Assembly: GCA_041395165.1 (NCBI GenBank)
Contig: JAWLBA010000002.1
Location: 62,001-126,000, forward strand
Reading direction: 5' to 3'
DNA length: 64,000 bases
Origin: JAIBCM01 sp041395165
Lineage (GTDB): Bacteria > Verrucomicrobiota > Verrucomicrobiia > JADLBR01 > JAIBCM01
In this document: positions 52,968 to 61,168 of the stretch, piece after piece
Numbering within the stretch: the stretch's first letter is position 1
Layout: every line of letters begins with the position of its first letter
Made by a program: the position numbers and the translations under genes
The notes under the pieces: model-generated
Told to the model about the DNA's origin: nothing
Databases searched by the model: none
Seen by the model: the letters and a program-made list of their open reading frames with translations, nothing else

Positions 52968-54002
52968 ATGCAGACGATGGAACTTCTTGGGGCGACAATG
53001 GGCTTGGGGGCTTTATCAGGCATCAGTCTTTATTTAACGGTTTTTGTAGTGGGCTTTTCGTTAAATATGGGTTGGTTGATTTTGCAACCGGGATTGGAGC
53101 CGTTGGAAACTTTAGCAGAACCGTGGATTTGGACGTTAGCATTGGTTTTTTATCTTTTAGAATTTTTTGCTGATAAAGTGCCTTGGGTGGATTCGTTGTG
53201 GGACGCGATTCATACTATCATTCGTCCGGTGGGAGCGATGTTTGTTTCGATAACTGTTTTAGGCCAAACGCATCCTTCGGTTGAGGTTTTGGGAGCGTTG
53301 TTGGCTGGTGGTGCGGCGGCGACGACGCATTTGACGAAGTCGGGCACGCGATTGTTAATTAACAGTTCGCCTGAGCCAGTTTCCAATATTGTGACGAGTA
53401 TTTTTGAAGATGTGATTGTGGTGGTGGGATCGGTTTTAACGGTGCGCTATCCGCTTTATGCGATGGGGGCGGTTATTGTTTTTGCCATTATTTTTGTGTT
53501 TTTGGCGCCTCGCATTTTTCGCATGGCCAAAGCGTATTGGATTTTTGTTTTGGGCAAATTAAATGTGAATGGTGCAAGGCAATCGGAATTAAAAACTTAT
53601 TTGCCGCATGAATTTGATATTGCACTGGGACGGTTATTGGGCGTGGATGAAAAAGTGGAGTGGGCCTTGCCTTGTCTTACGGGAAAATTAAAAGGTGTGG
53701 GAGGTCATGTCAGAGGTTATTTGGTAAAGACAAGCGCTAGAAATCGAATTTATTTTGTGGGTAAAAAGTTGTTTCGTGTGATTACGTCTTTAGTGACATC
53801 GGATGTTTTCAAAGTGGAAAATCGGGAGGGATTTCTTTACGATGAGGTGGTTTTTTACCAAGAAACGGCTGGGGTTTTTGGTAGGTTTCGTTTTTCGAAA
53901 AAGCATCAAACTTTAGTAAAACAGGTTTGTCAGCAATTAGAACAGGATGTTGCTTCAACGCCTGTTGTTGCTTCTTCTTCATCGGTGGAACAGGTCTCTT
54001 AA
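52968..54002 (+). CDS. DUF4126 membrane protein
   Basis: The 344-residue protein has an N-terminal membrane domain of DUF4126 type: ATMGLGALSGISLYLTVFVV, LEFFADKVPWVDSLWDAIHT, IIRPVGAMFVSITVLG and LLAGGAAATTHLTKSGTRLL with SSPEPVSNIVTSIFEDVIVV. The remaining 150 residues are cytoplasmic and predicted to be alpha/beta (LPCLTGKLKGVGGHVRGYLV, then FFRVITSL-like elements). DUF4126 has no assigned function. It follows the ClC gene by 48 bp and converges on hemB. Confidence 0.8.
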   Translation: MQTMELLGATMGLGALSGISLYLTVFVVGFSLNMGWLILQPGLEPLETLAEPWIWTLALVFYLLEFFADKVPWVDSLWDAIHTIIRPVGAMFVSITVLGQTHPSVEVLGALLAGGAAATTHLTKSGTRLLINSSPEPVSNIVTSIFEDVIVVVGSVLTVRYPLYAMGAVIVFAIIFVFLAPRIFRMAKAYWIFVLGKLNVNGARQSELKTYLPHEFDIALGRLLGVDEKVEWALPCLTGKLKGVGGHVRGYLVKTSARNRIYFVGKKLFRVITSLVTSDVFKVENREGFLYDEVVFYQETAGVFGRFRFSKKHQTLVKQVCQQLEQDVASTPVVASSSSVEQVS

Positions 54003-54039
54003 AATTTTTTACCTGCGAATGACACAAAAATTTATGGAT

Positions 54040-55050
54040 TTACTTTTTTTGTAAGATTTTTGCCATGTCTTTGGCAAAATAGGTGAAGATCATATCGGCG
54101 CCAGAACGTTTGATAGCAAGAAGTGATTCGTGACGCGTTTTTTCTAAATCGAGCCAGCCTTGCTGGGCGGCGGCGTGAAGTTGGGCATATTCACCGGAAA
54201 CTTGGTAGGCGGCTATGGGTAAAAAAGTTTTTTCGCGCAATTTGGCAATGAGATCGAGATAGGGGCCTGCGGGTTTGACCATGAGGATATCGGCTCCTTC
54301 TTTTTCGTCGAGTTCTCCTTCAAGCAAAGCTTCGCGGGTGTTGGCCGGGTTGAGTTGGTAGGTGCGTTTATCGAGTGAGGCAGTGCCAGCCGCTTGTTTG
54401 CTGCCGACGGCGTCGCGAAACGGGCCGTAGAAAGCAGAGGCGAATTTAATGGAGTAGGCGAGGATGCCGGTTTTGAGGAAACCTTTTGATCGAGCGCTTG
54501 GCGAATCGCGTAACGCGCGACCGTCCATCATGTCAGATGGCGCAACGAAATCGACGCCGGCTTCGGCTTGTAAAACAGCCATTTTAGCAAGTTTTTCAAC
54601 GGTGATGTCGTTATCGACGTCTTGGCCATTGGCCTCAAGAACGCCATCGTGACCGTGACTGGTGTAGGGATCGAGGGCGACGTCGGTGATGATGAGGAGT
54701 TGAGGTAATTCTTTTTTTATTTTTCGAACGGTTTTTAAAAGCAGTCCTTCGGGATCCAGAGCTTTTGAGCCTTGCGGATCTTTTTGTGTAAGGGGTAGGC
54801 AGGGGAAAAGGGCGACGGCACGAATACCGAGTTGATGGAGGGAAGCGCATTCGTTGAGTAGATCATCCGGGTTAAAACGAAAAACGCCTGGCATGGAGGC
54901 TACAGGTTCGGGTTTTTCAATTTTTTTAACAAAAAGTGGTGCGATGAAATCTTCGACGTGTAGATGGGTTTCTTGAATGAGGTCGCGAACTGAGGCGTGG
55001 TGGCGGAGGCGTCGAGGGCGACGGAATGAGTTGAAGATTGTGTTAGTCAT
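54040..55050 (-). CDS. hemB: Porphobilinogen synthase (delta-aminolevulinate dehydratase)
   Basis: HemB condenses two 5-aminolevulinates into porphobilinogen for heme. The ATG at 55050 gives MTNTIFNSFRRPRRLRHHAS; a 33-residue longer frame upstream is not conserved in type. Motifs seen are FVKKIEKPEPVASMPGVFRF, VALDPYTSHGHDGVLEANGQ, FVAPSDMMDGR, FASAFYGPFRDAVG, the active-site Lys in ILMVKPAGPYLDLI, and AYQVSGEYAQLHAAAQQGWL. Length is 336 residues, normal. The metal loop DPYTSHGHDG lacks the Cys triad of zinc HemB, so the enzyme is probably of the magnesium type. Confidence 0.93.
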   Translation of the reverse strand: MTNTIFNSFRRPRRLRHHASVRDLIQETHLHVEDFIAPLFVKKIEKPEPVASMPGVFRFNPDDLLNECASLHQLGIRAVALFPCLPLTQKDPQGSKALDPEGLLLKTVRKIKKELPQLLIITDVALDPYTSHGHDGVLEANGQDVDNDITVEKLAKMAVLQAEAGVDFVAPSDMMDGRALRDSPSARSKGFLKTGILAYSIKFASAFYGPFRDAVGSKQAAGTASLDKRTYQLNPANTREALLEGELDEKEGADILMVKPAGPYLDLIAKLREKTFLPIAAYQVSGEYAQLHAAAQQGWLDLEKTRHESLLAIKRSGADMIFTYFAKDMAKILQKK

Positions 55051-55076
55051 AGCAATTAGGCTAAAGAGGTAGCAAA

Positions 55077-56233
55077 ATGAGGACGATCGTTGAATTAAAA
55101 AAATCGGGCACGCATCGTTATTTGATGGGGCATCCGTGGATTTATGCAAGTGAGGTAGCTCGGGTGAAAGGGGAGTTATCGTCGCGTGAGAGTGTGGCGG
55201 TGAAGGACGCTTGGGGACGCTTGGTGGGTAGTGGGCTGTTGAGTCCGCAATCAGAAATTCGGGTGCGCTTGTTTTCGCGCAAGGAAATGGTTTTTGATGA
55301 GGCGTTGTTGCAAGCGCGTTTGGAGGTGGCGGTTAAGCGTCGAGGTGCTTGCGAGTGTTGTCGTGTGGTGTGGTCAGAGGCGGATGGGTTGCCGGGTTTG
55401 GTGGTGGATCGTTATGGTGAGGTGGCGGTTTTTCAAATTTTGCATGCTGCGATGGAGGCGTGGCGAGAAGAAATCGTGAAATGTTTAGCGAATGTTTTGC
55501 AGCCACAAGTTTTAATTGAGCGAAGTGATGCTTCGGTGAGGGAAAAAGAGGGTTTGAAACGGCGTGCGGAAGTGGTGCAGGGAAGTTATCGCGGAACCAG
55601 TTGTCATCAAGTCGGTGAGGTGAAGTTGGAACTGGATTTATTAAAAGGGCAGAAAACGGGGCTTATTTGGATCAGGTGGAAAATTATAGGGAAGGTGGCA
55701 AGGTTGGCGAGAGGACGTCGGGTTTTGATTGTTTTTCTAACGTGGGCGGGTTTGGGTTGCATTGTGCATGGGCGGGCGCGAAATCAGTGGAGGCGGTGGA
55801 TTCTTCTGTGGAGGCGGTACGCGAAGGGAAAAAGAATAGTGAATTAAATAGGGTTACTCTTCAGTGGCATGAGGCGAATGTTTTCGATTGGTTGCGGCAG
55901 GCGGTGGCAGGAAAACGGCGTTATGATTTGATTATTTTGGATCCGCCGTCTTTTACGCGAACGCGTGGACGTATTGCTGAGGCGATGAAAGGTTATAAAG
56001 AAATTCATGTGCGCGCTTTGCAGCTTTTGGAGGCGGGAGGATATTTGGCGACTTATTGTTGTTCGCATCATGTTTCTTTGGAGGGGTTTGAGGCAATGAT
56101 TCGAGAAGCGGCTGGTGATGTGAGGCGCAGTGTGTTAATTAAGGAAAGACATTTTCAAGGATCGGATCATCCGGTATTGTTGGGAATGCCGGAAACGGAA
56201 TATTTGAAAGGAGTTGTGCTTGAAACGATTTAG
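55077..56233 (+). CDS. RlmI-like class I SAM-dependent rRNA methyltransferase (about three frameshifts)
   Basis: The N-terminal PUA domain reads MRTIVELKKSGTHRYLMGHP then WIYASEVARVKG; the EEHEE-type middle has WSEADGLPGLVVDRYG and VLIERSDASVREKEGL. The SAM domain is split: GQKTG then AYLDQVENYRE in a second frame, ARLARGRRVL in the first, and LDCFSNVGGFGLHCAWAGAK in the second again, followed by YDLIILDPPSFTRTR with the catalytic motif DPPSF. About three one-base switches fall in 55655-55760. The repaired length of about 385 residues fits 23S rRNA m5C methylases of the RlmI/RlmL-K group. The target base is uncertain. Confidence 0.85.
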
Positions 56234-56831
56234 AATTGATAGAATAACAGGTTCACCAGGAGGTTTGCCCTCCCATTGGAAACGATTGAGTTATTGGGGA
56301 TTGAGCTTATTTTTTGTTTTGTTTGCTGTTGTGGGGCAAGCGAAGGGTTTGATTAAAGCAGTCGATGCGGATGGAAGGACGTGGGTGTTGAATCAACCGG
56401 GTCGGGTGATGGTGGTGATCGGGAATAATGCGAGGACTGCGGATGAAGCAAGAAAATGTGGTAAGGCTTTAGATTGTTTTCAGGGAAGAAAAGATTTTCG
56501 TTGTTTAGTGGTGGTAGATTTGCGAGGGAGTATGGCGAATTGGTCGAAGGGTTATACGATTCGTCGGATGCAACGGGATTTGGATAAGGAGGCGGAGCGA
56601 GTCAGGCCTTTTTATTTGAAGAATACGAATCAAGGAGATCCGCGCGATGAGATCGGGGCGGTGGCGGATTTTAAGGGAGAGGTGTGCGATAAATTAGGGT
56701 GGCCTCCGAATCAGCGAGAGTTGCGGGTTATTATTTTTGGGAAGGATGGGGAAATTGCTGAACGTTTTGAGCCGGTGACGACTTACAGGGCGGTGCGGGA
56801 AGAGGTGGAAGAGCTGTTGAAGAAAAAGTAG
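56220..56831 (+). CDS. Exported thioredoxin-fold-like protein of unknown function
   Basis: The TTG at 56220, preceded by aaggag at a normal distance, gives a basic N-terminus, one hydrophobic segment (YWGLSLFFVLFAVVGQAKG) and a mature domain of about 150 residues. GRVMVVIGNNARTADEARKC, LVVVDLRGSMANWSKGYTIR and ELRVIIFGKDGEIAERFEPV have the beta-alpha-beta order of a thioredoxin fold, but there is no CxxC; two Cys (KCGKALDC) lie in the first helix. It vaguely resembles the YtfJ group. The start overlaps the methylase gene by 14 bp. Function unknown. Confidence 0.55.
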   Translation: MKRFRIDRITGSPGGLPSHWKRLSYWGLSLFFVLFAVVGQAKGLIKAVDADGRTWVLNQPGRVMVVIGNNARTADEARKCGKALDCFQGRKDFRCLVVVDLRGSMANWSKGYTIRRMQRDLDKEAERVRPFYLKNTNQGDPRDEIGAVADFKGEVCDKLGWPPNQRELRVIIFGKDGEIAERFEPVTTYRAVREEVEELLKKK

Positions 56832-56851
56832 GGAAATTAGGAAAGGTTGTT

Positions 56852-57834
56852 ATGAAAGTGTTTGTGACGGGAGGCGCTGGTTATATTGGGAGTGTTTGTG
56901 TGGAGCATCTTTTGGATGAAGGCCATGAGGTGTGGGTGTGGGATAATTTATCGGAGGGGCATCGAGAGGCGGTGGATTCGCGAGCGAAATTTGTTGAGGG
57001 AGATTTGGCTAGTCGTGAGGCATTGGAGAAAACGGTTAAGGAGTTTGGTCCAGATGCGATGATGCATTTTGCGGCGAGCGCTTTGGTGGGTGAGTCGATG
57101 GTGAATCCGTCAAAGTATTTTCGTAATAATGTGGCGAATGGGTTGAATTTGTTGGATGCGGCGGTGGCTGGAGGTGTTTCACTTTTTATTTTTTCTTCGA
57201 CTTGTGCGACGTATGGCTTGCCAGAAAGAATTCCGATGGATGAGAGAACCCGCAGCGGCCGATTAATCCTTATGGGCAGTCGAAGTTGATGTTTGAGCAG
57301 GTTTTGCAGTGGTATGAAAAAATTCATGGGTTGAAACATGTGAATTTGCGTTATTTTAATGCGGCGGGTGCGAGTGAAAAGTTTGGGGAAGATCATCGTG
57401 TGGAGACGCATTTGATTCCGAATATTTTAAAGGTGGCTTTGGAGCAGAAGGAGTGTGTGGAGGTGTTTGGGGATAAGCATCTCACACCGGATGGGACGTG
57501 TATTCGGGATTATATTCATGTACGAGATTTGGCGCGGGCGCATGGGTTGGCGTTGCAACGCAAGGAAAGTACGAGTTATAATGTGGGAACGGGTGAAGGT
57601 TATTCGGTGTTGCAGTTGATTGACATTGCGCGACGGGTGACAGGTCACGCGATTCCGGCTGTGGTAAAAGAGGCACGAGCTGGTGATCCGCCGCGATTGG
57701 TGGCCTCGGCGCAGCGTTTGATGAAGGAATTGGGTTGGAAACCGGAATTTGTAAAACCGCAGGCGATTATGGAATCGGCTTGGAAATGGCATCAGGCACA
57801 TCCTAATGGTTATTGTGAAAGTAAGAAAAAGTAA
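56852..57834 (+). CDS. galE: UDP-glucose 4-epimerase (one frameshift)
   Basis: GalE interconverts UDP-glucose and UDP-galactose, supplying envelope sugars. The NAD-binding Rossmann motif is VFVTGGAGYIGSVCVEHLLD, then HFAASALVGESMVNPSKYF and SSTCATYGLP with the catalytic Ser/Thr. The frame breaks near 57250; restoring one A in GAACCCG gives DERNPQRPINPYGQSKLMFE with the catalytic YxxxK (YGQSK). The remainder has LRYFNAAGASEKFGEDH and DGTCIRDYIHVRDLARAH. Repaired length is about 328 residues, normal. A good ribosome binding site (aggaaagg) precedes the ATG at 56852. Confidence 0.93.
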
Positions 57835-57851
57835 GAGAGGCAAAAGTGGTT

Positions 57852-59088
57852 ATGAAATTTTTTGAATTCATTCGAATTGGTCTGGTTATTGTTTTGGCGA
57901 TGGCTTTTTGTTCTCGAATTGATGCTCAAGTGGCTACGGGTTTGGATGTTTTAATTGCACAAAATTTTGAGATGTTGCGGGGGAAGCGAGTTGGTCTGAT
58001 CACTAATCAAACGGGAAAGAGTCGTGGTGGACGGACAACGGTGGAAGCGTTTTGGCATTGTCCTCATTTGAAGTTGAAAGCTTTGTTTGCGCCAGAGCAT
58101 GGTATTGATGGTAAGGCGCCTGCGGGTAATTATGTGTCAACTCGGCGTGATGCGCGAACGGGGCTTCCGATTTATTCGTTGTATGGGCCGACGCGCAAAC
58201 CGACTCCATCGATGTTGCAAGGGTTGGATGTTTTGGTGTTTGATATTCAAGACATCGGGTGTCGCAGTTACACTTATATTAGCACGATGGGTTTAGCGAT
58301 GCAGGCGGCAGCGGCGGCAGGAATTGAGTTTTTAGTTTTGGATCGGCCTAATCCTTTAGGTGGCAATCGCGTGGAGGGTCCGATGTTAAATCCCGACGTG
58401 CGTTCGTTTGTGGGGCAGTATGAAATTCCTTATGTTTATGGGATGACGTGTGGGGAATTGGCTCGATGGATTAATCGTTCTGCGTGGATGGGCAAGCCGT
58501 GTCGATTGAAGGTGATGCCGATGCGCGGGTGGCGTCGTGATATGCGATGGCAGGAGACGGGATTGCAATGGGTGCCAACTTCTCCAAACGTGCCTAAGGC
58601 AGTTACGGCTTTGCATTATGTGGCGACGGGGTGGTTAGGTGAGGTGGGCACGATGGATAATGGCGTGGGAAGTGATGCGCCGTTTGCGCGTGCGGGTGCG
58701 GGTTGGTTGAAGGCGGATCGCTATGCGGATGCGATGAATCGATTGCATTTGAAGGGAGTTTATTTTAAGCCCGTTGTGTATCGTATCACGCAAGGAACCT
58801 GGCGTGGTGAAAAGCTGGAAGGGATTGAATTGAATTATCGCGATTTGGATGAGGTAAATTTGACGGAGCTCGCCCCTTATTTAATGGCAGTCGCGCAAAA
58901 GATGTCGGGACGCAATTTGTTCCAACGCGTTAAAACCGATAAATTGTTGATGTTTGATAAGGTGACAGGGGGCAAAACAGTTCGACAATGGTTGTCTTCG
59001 GGACGTTATGTTTCTTCTTTGCGACATCGTGGAGCCGGCGGTAGAGCGTTTTCGTAATTCGCGGCGATCTTTATTGCTTTATCCTTAA
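57852..59088 (+). CDS. DUF1343/NamZ-like exo-beta-N-acetylmuramidase (one frameshift near the end)
   Basis: The family (DUF1343) includes NamZ, an exo-N-acetylmuramidase acting on peptidoglycan fragments. The ATG at 57852 gives MKFFEFIRIGLVIVLAMAFC, a signal peptide ending in RIDA. Motifs are LRGKRVGLITNQTGKS, FAPEHGIDGKAPAGNYVSTR, VLVFDIQDIGCRSYTYISTM and VLDRPNPLGGNRVEGPML, then YVYGMTCGELARWINRSAWM and VGSDAPFARAGAGWL. The raw frame stops at 59057 after an atypical tail; one extra T in the TTT near 59020 gives CDIVEPAVERFRNSRRSLLL then YP and a stop at 59088, the usual family ending. Peptidoglycan recycling in the periplasm is the likely role. Confidence 0.85.
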
Positions 59089-59113
59089 TTTTATTTTTTG
59101 TTGAGGGGCGATT

Positions 59114-59470
59114 ATGTTTCAAATTATTTTTAATGATGTGAGTGCTGCCGAGATGGCGAAGTTGCCGAAGGAACTACAGTTGGAGGTGTTGAGTGAATTT
59201 CATGTTCTTCCGGAAGATTTTCAAAATCAGCAGGGGGAGAAATTTGGTGTATTGGAGAGAGAAGGGAAAATTTACTATCGATTCCGAGCGAAAGAGTATC
59301 GTATTTATTTTCAAAAGGAAGGCAGTCAAATTATTGTTCAGCGCGTGTTGCATCGTAACACGTTGAAAGATTTTTTGTTTCGTTCCAAGTTGCCGGTGGG
59401 TGAGGATGAGACGTTGCAGCAGGATCCTAATTTTTGGCGTTTGTTGGATGAGGTGAATAAAAAGGAGTAA
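59114..59470 (+). CDS. RelE/ParE-fold-like small protein
   Basis: The 118-residue protein has an N-terminal helical part (AAEMAKLPKELQLEVLSEFH) and a beta-sheet core GKIYYRFRAKEYRIYFQKEG then SQIIVQRVLHRNTLKDFLFR, which has the spacing of RelE/ParE toxins (YRIYF and the final RVLHR...FL strand). There is no small antitoxin gene before or after it, since its neighbours are the NamZ-like gene and a tRNA. So a housekeeping role or an orphan relative of the fold is more likely than an active toxin-antitoxin pair. Confidence in the fold is moderate. Confidence 0.6.
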   Translation: MFQIIFNDVSAAEMAKLPKELQLEVLSEFHVLPEDFQNQQGEKFGVLEREGKIYYRFRAKEYRIYFQKEGSQIIVQRVLHRNTLKDFLFRSKLPVGEDETLQQDPNFWRLLDEVNKKE

Positions 59471-59511
59471 TTTTTTTTCGGGAAGTGTTGGGTATTGATG
59501 TGGAAAGCCAT

Positions 59512-59540
59512 TTGACACGAATGGAAAACTCTTTTAGTAA
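59512..59540 (+). promoter_or_regulatory. Sigma70 promoter of tRNA-Lys
   Basis: A perfect -35 TTGACA (59512-59517) and TAGTAA (59535-59540) with a 17-base spacer. The predicted start near 59547 is about seven bases before the tRNA 5' end at 59554. Confidence 0.75.
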
Positions 59541-59553
59541 TAAATTTATTCCA

Positions 59554-59625
59554 GGGTCGGTAGCTCAGTGGTAGAGCAGTAGACTTTTAATCTATTGGTC
59601 GAGGGTTCAATCCCCTCCCGACCCA
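59554..59625 (+). tRNA. tRNA-Lys (TTT anticodon)
   Basis: A 72-nt cloverleaf: acceptor arms GGGTCGG and CCGACCC pair completely, discriminator A, no encoded CCA. The D arm is GCTCAGTGGTAGAGC, the anticodon arm TAGACTTTTAATCTA with anticodon TTT, and the T arm GAGGG-TTCAATC-CCCTC. It has its own strong promoter and lies 98 bp before nuoI. Confidence 0.95.
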
Positions 59626-59723
59626 CGTTTTCAAAAGTGGTAACGGTAAAAAGCTTTTACATGATAAAGTTTCCGTAAAACGCATTGCTTCATGAATTTT
59701 TTTTGTTATTTTGAAAGATATTT

Positions 59724-60257
59724 ATGGTAGTAGCACGACCGAGTTTACGATGGTGGGAGAAGATGTATTTGCCCTCGATTTTAGGAGGGTTAAAGATTAC
59801 GTCGCGTTATTTTTTCTTAACGTTTTTAAGTTTGATAAGGAATAAGCCGGAAAAGCGGGTGACGATGTTTTACCCGGAGGAAAAGCCGGTGATTCCGCCG
59901 GGATATCGGGGAGCGCCCACTTTGGTTAAGGATGAGGAGGAACGTGAAAAGTGTGTGGCGTGTCAGTTGTGCGAATTTATTTGTCCGCCTCGAGCGATTC
60001 GTATTACTCCCAAGGAAATTCCTGGAGATAATCCTTATGCTAAAATTGAGAAAGCGCCGCGCGAGTTTGAGATTGATATGATTCGTTGCATTTATTGTGG
60101 GATGTGTGAAGAGGTTTGTCCTGAGGAAGCGATCTTTTTGAGAAAGGATTATGCGATTACAGGTTTGTCGCGTGAGGAAATGGTGCATCGCAAGGAAAAA
60201 CTTTATGAATTGGGAAGTGTCATGCCGCGACCGATTAAGAAGTGGAAGAATAAATAG
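59724..60257 (+). CDS. nuoI: NADH-quinone oxidoreductase subunit I
   Basis: NuoI carries two 4Fe-4S clusters that pass electrons to the quinone-site cluster N2 in Complex I. The 177-residue protein has both cluster motifs, CVACQLCEFICP (near residue 77) and CIYCGMCEEVCP (near residue 116), each CxxCxxCxxxCP. The N-terminal GLKITSRYFFLTFLSLIRNK is the usual amphipathic segment, and the PEEKPVIPPGYRGAPTL loop is typical. It is the first gene of nuoI-J-K-L-M. nuoA-H are not upstream; a tRNA-Lys and unrelated genes are. Confidence 0.95.
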   Translation: MVVARPSLRWWEKMYLPSILGGLKITSRYFFLTFLSLIRNKPEKRVTMFYPEEKPVIPPGYRGAPTLVKDEEEREKCVACQLCEFICPPRAIRITPKEIPGDNPYAKIEKAPREFEIDMIRCIYCGMCEEVCPEEAIFLRKDYAITGLSREEMVHRKEKLYELGSVMPRPIKKWKNK

Positions 60258-60304
60258 TTGCAAGTTTTCACTTTTTTCACTTAGGTATTAGTTTTTCAGC
60301 AATT

Positions 60305-60844
60305 ATGGAACTTGGCCTTTCGGAAATTTTATTTTGGGTTTTTAGTGCTTTAGGTGTTGCTGCAGCTCTTATGGTGATGATGAATCGCAATCCCGTGGCT
60401 TCAGCGCTTTGTTTGGTGTTAACGATGGTGTTTGTGGCGGCTTTGATGATTTTGTTGGGCGCTTTCTTTTTGGGCACGATTCAGATTTTGGTTTATGCCG
60501 GGGCGGTGATGGTGTTGTTTTTGTTTATTATTATGCTGCTGAATTTAAAAGCGGAAGCGGCACGTCGTTTATCTGTTTTTTTTGTGTTGGGTGGGTTAGC
60601 GGTGTGTGGGGTGATTGGGATGGTGGTTTGGAAAGTGGTTCAGCAGGAAAATTTTTTAGTAAAAACCATACAGGCGCCTTTTCCTTTAAGTGATGTGAAG
60701 GCTTTAGGTAAACTGTTGTTTGCTGATTATTTGCTTCCGTTTCAGTTAACGGGCGTTTTGTTGTTGGTCGCGATGGTGGGGGTTATTTTATTGTGCGGTA
60801 AGGAGCAAGCCTCCGAAACTTCTAAAGATGAAGGAGTTTCATGA
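60305..60844 (+). CDS. nuoJ: NADH-quinone oxidoreductase subunit J
   Basis: The 179-residue inner-membrane protein has five TM helices and the NuoJ pattern: EILFWVFSALGVAAALMVMM then NRNPVASALCLVLTMVFVAA and LGTIQILVYAGAVMVLFLFI with the conserved QxxVYAGAVMVLFLF core, plus IMLLNLKAE. The last TM is LTGVLLLVAMVGVILL. It contributes to the proton pathway next to NuoK and NuoA. Its TGA overlaps the nuoK ATG (60841), so both are coupled. Confidence 0.93.
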   Translation: MELGLSEILFWVFSALGVAAALMVMMNRNPVASALCLVLTMVFVAALMILLGAFFLGTIQILVYAGAVMVLFLFIIMLLNLKAEAARRLSVFFVLGGLAVCGVIGMVVWKVVQQENFLVKTIQAPFPLSDVKALGKLLFADYLLPFQLTGVLLLVAMVGVILLCGKEQASETSKDEGVS

Positions 60845-61143
60845 TCACGTTATCACATTATCTGTGGGTGAGTGGGTTGCTTTTTTTGATTGGTTTGGGC
60901 GGCGTTATTCTGCGGAGGAACATTATTGTTATCTACATGGGGTTGGAACTCATGTTGACGGCGGGAAATTTGGCGATGGTGGCTTTTTCTCAATTTCGAG
61001 GTGGGATTGAAGGGCAGTTGTTGGTTTTTTTTGTGATTACTGTGGCGGCTGCGGAAGTGGCAGTGGGGCTGGCGATTATTGTGGCGATGTTTCGTTTGAA
61101 GCAAACTGCGCGGGTTGAGGATTTGAGGGAGTTGAAATTTTAA
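60841..61143 (+). CDS. nuoK: NADH-quinone oxidoreductase subunit K
   Basis: The 100-residue NuoK has three TM helices: SHYLWVSGLLFLIGLGGVIL, then NIIVIYMGLELMLTAGNLAM with the conserved proton-channel Glu in GLELML, and VFFVITVAAAEVAVGLAIIV with the second Glu in AAAEVAVGLA. Start overlaps the nuoJ stop. It is normal length, and sits between nuoJ and nuoL, the usual order. Confidence 0.95.
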   Translation: MITLSHYLWVSGLLFLIGLGGVILRRNIIVIYMGLELMLTAGNLAMVAFSQFRGGIEGQLLVFFVITVAAAEVAVGLAIIVAMFRLKQTARVEDLRELKF

Positions 61144-61168
61144 CGATTCATGGAAAAGGAAAAATAAC

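Noticed and set aside
59114..59470. Toxin-antitoxin locus
   Set aside because: No second small gene on either side; only the fold resembles RelE.
59639..59680. gtaaaaagcttttac near-palindrome after tRNA-Lys as a terminator
   Set aside because: The stem is very short and AT-only and no T-run follows it.
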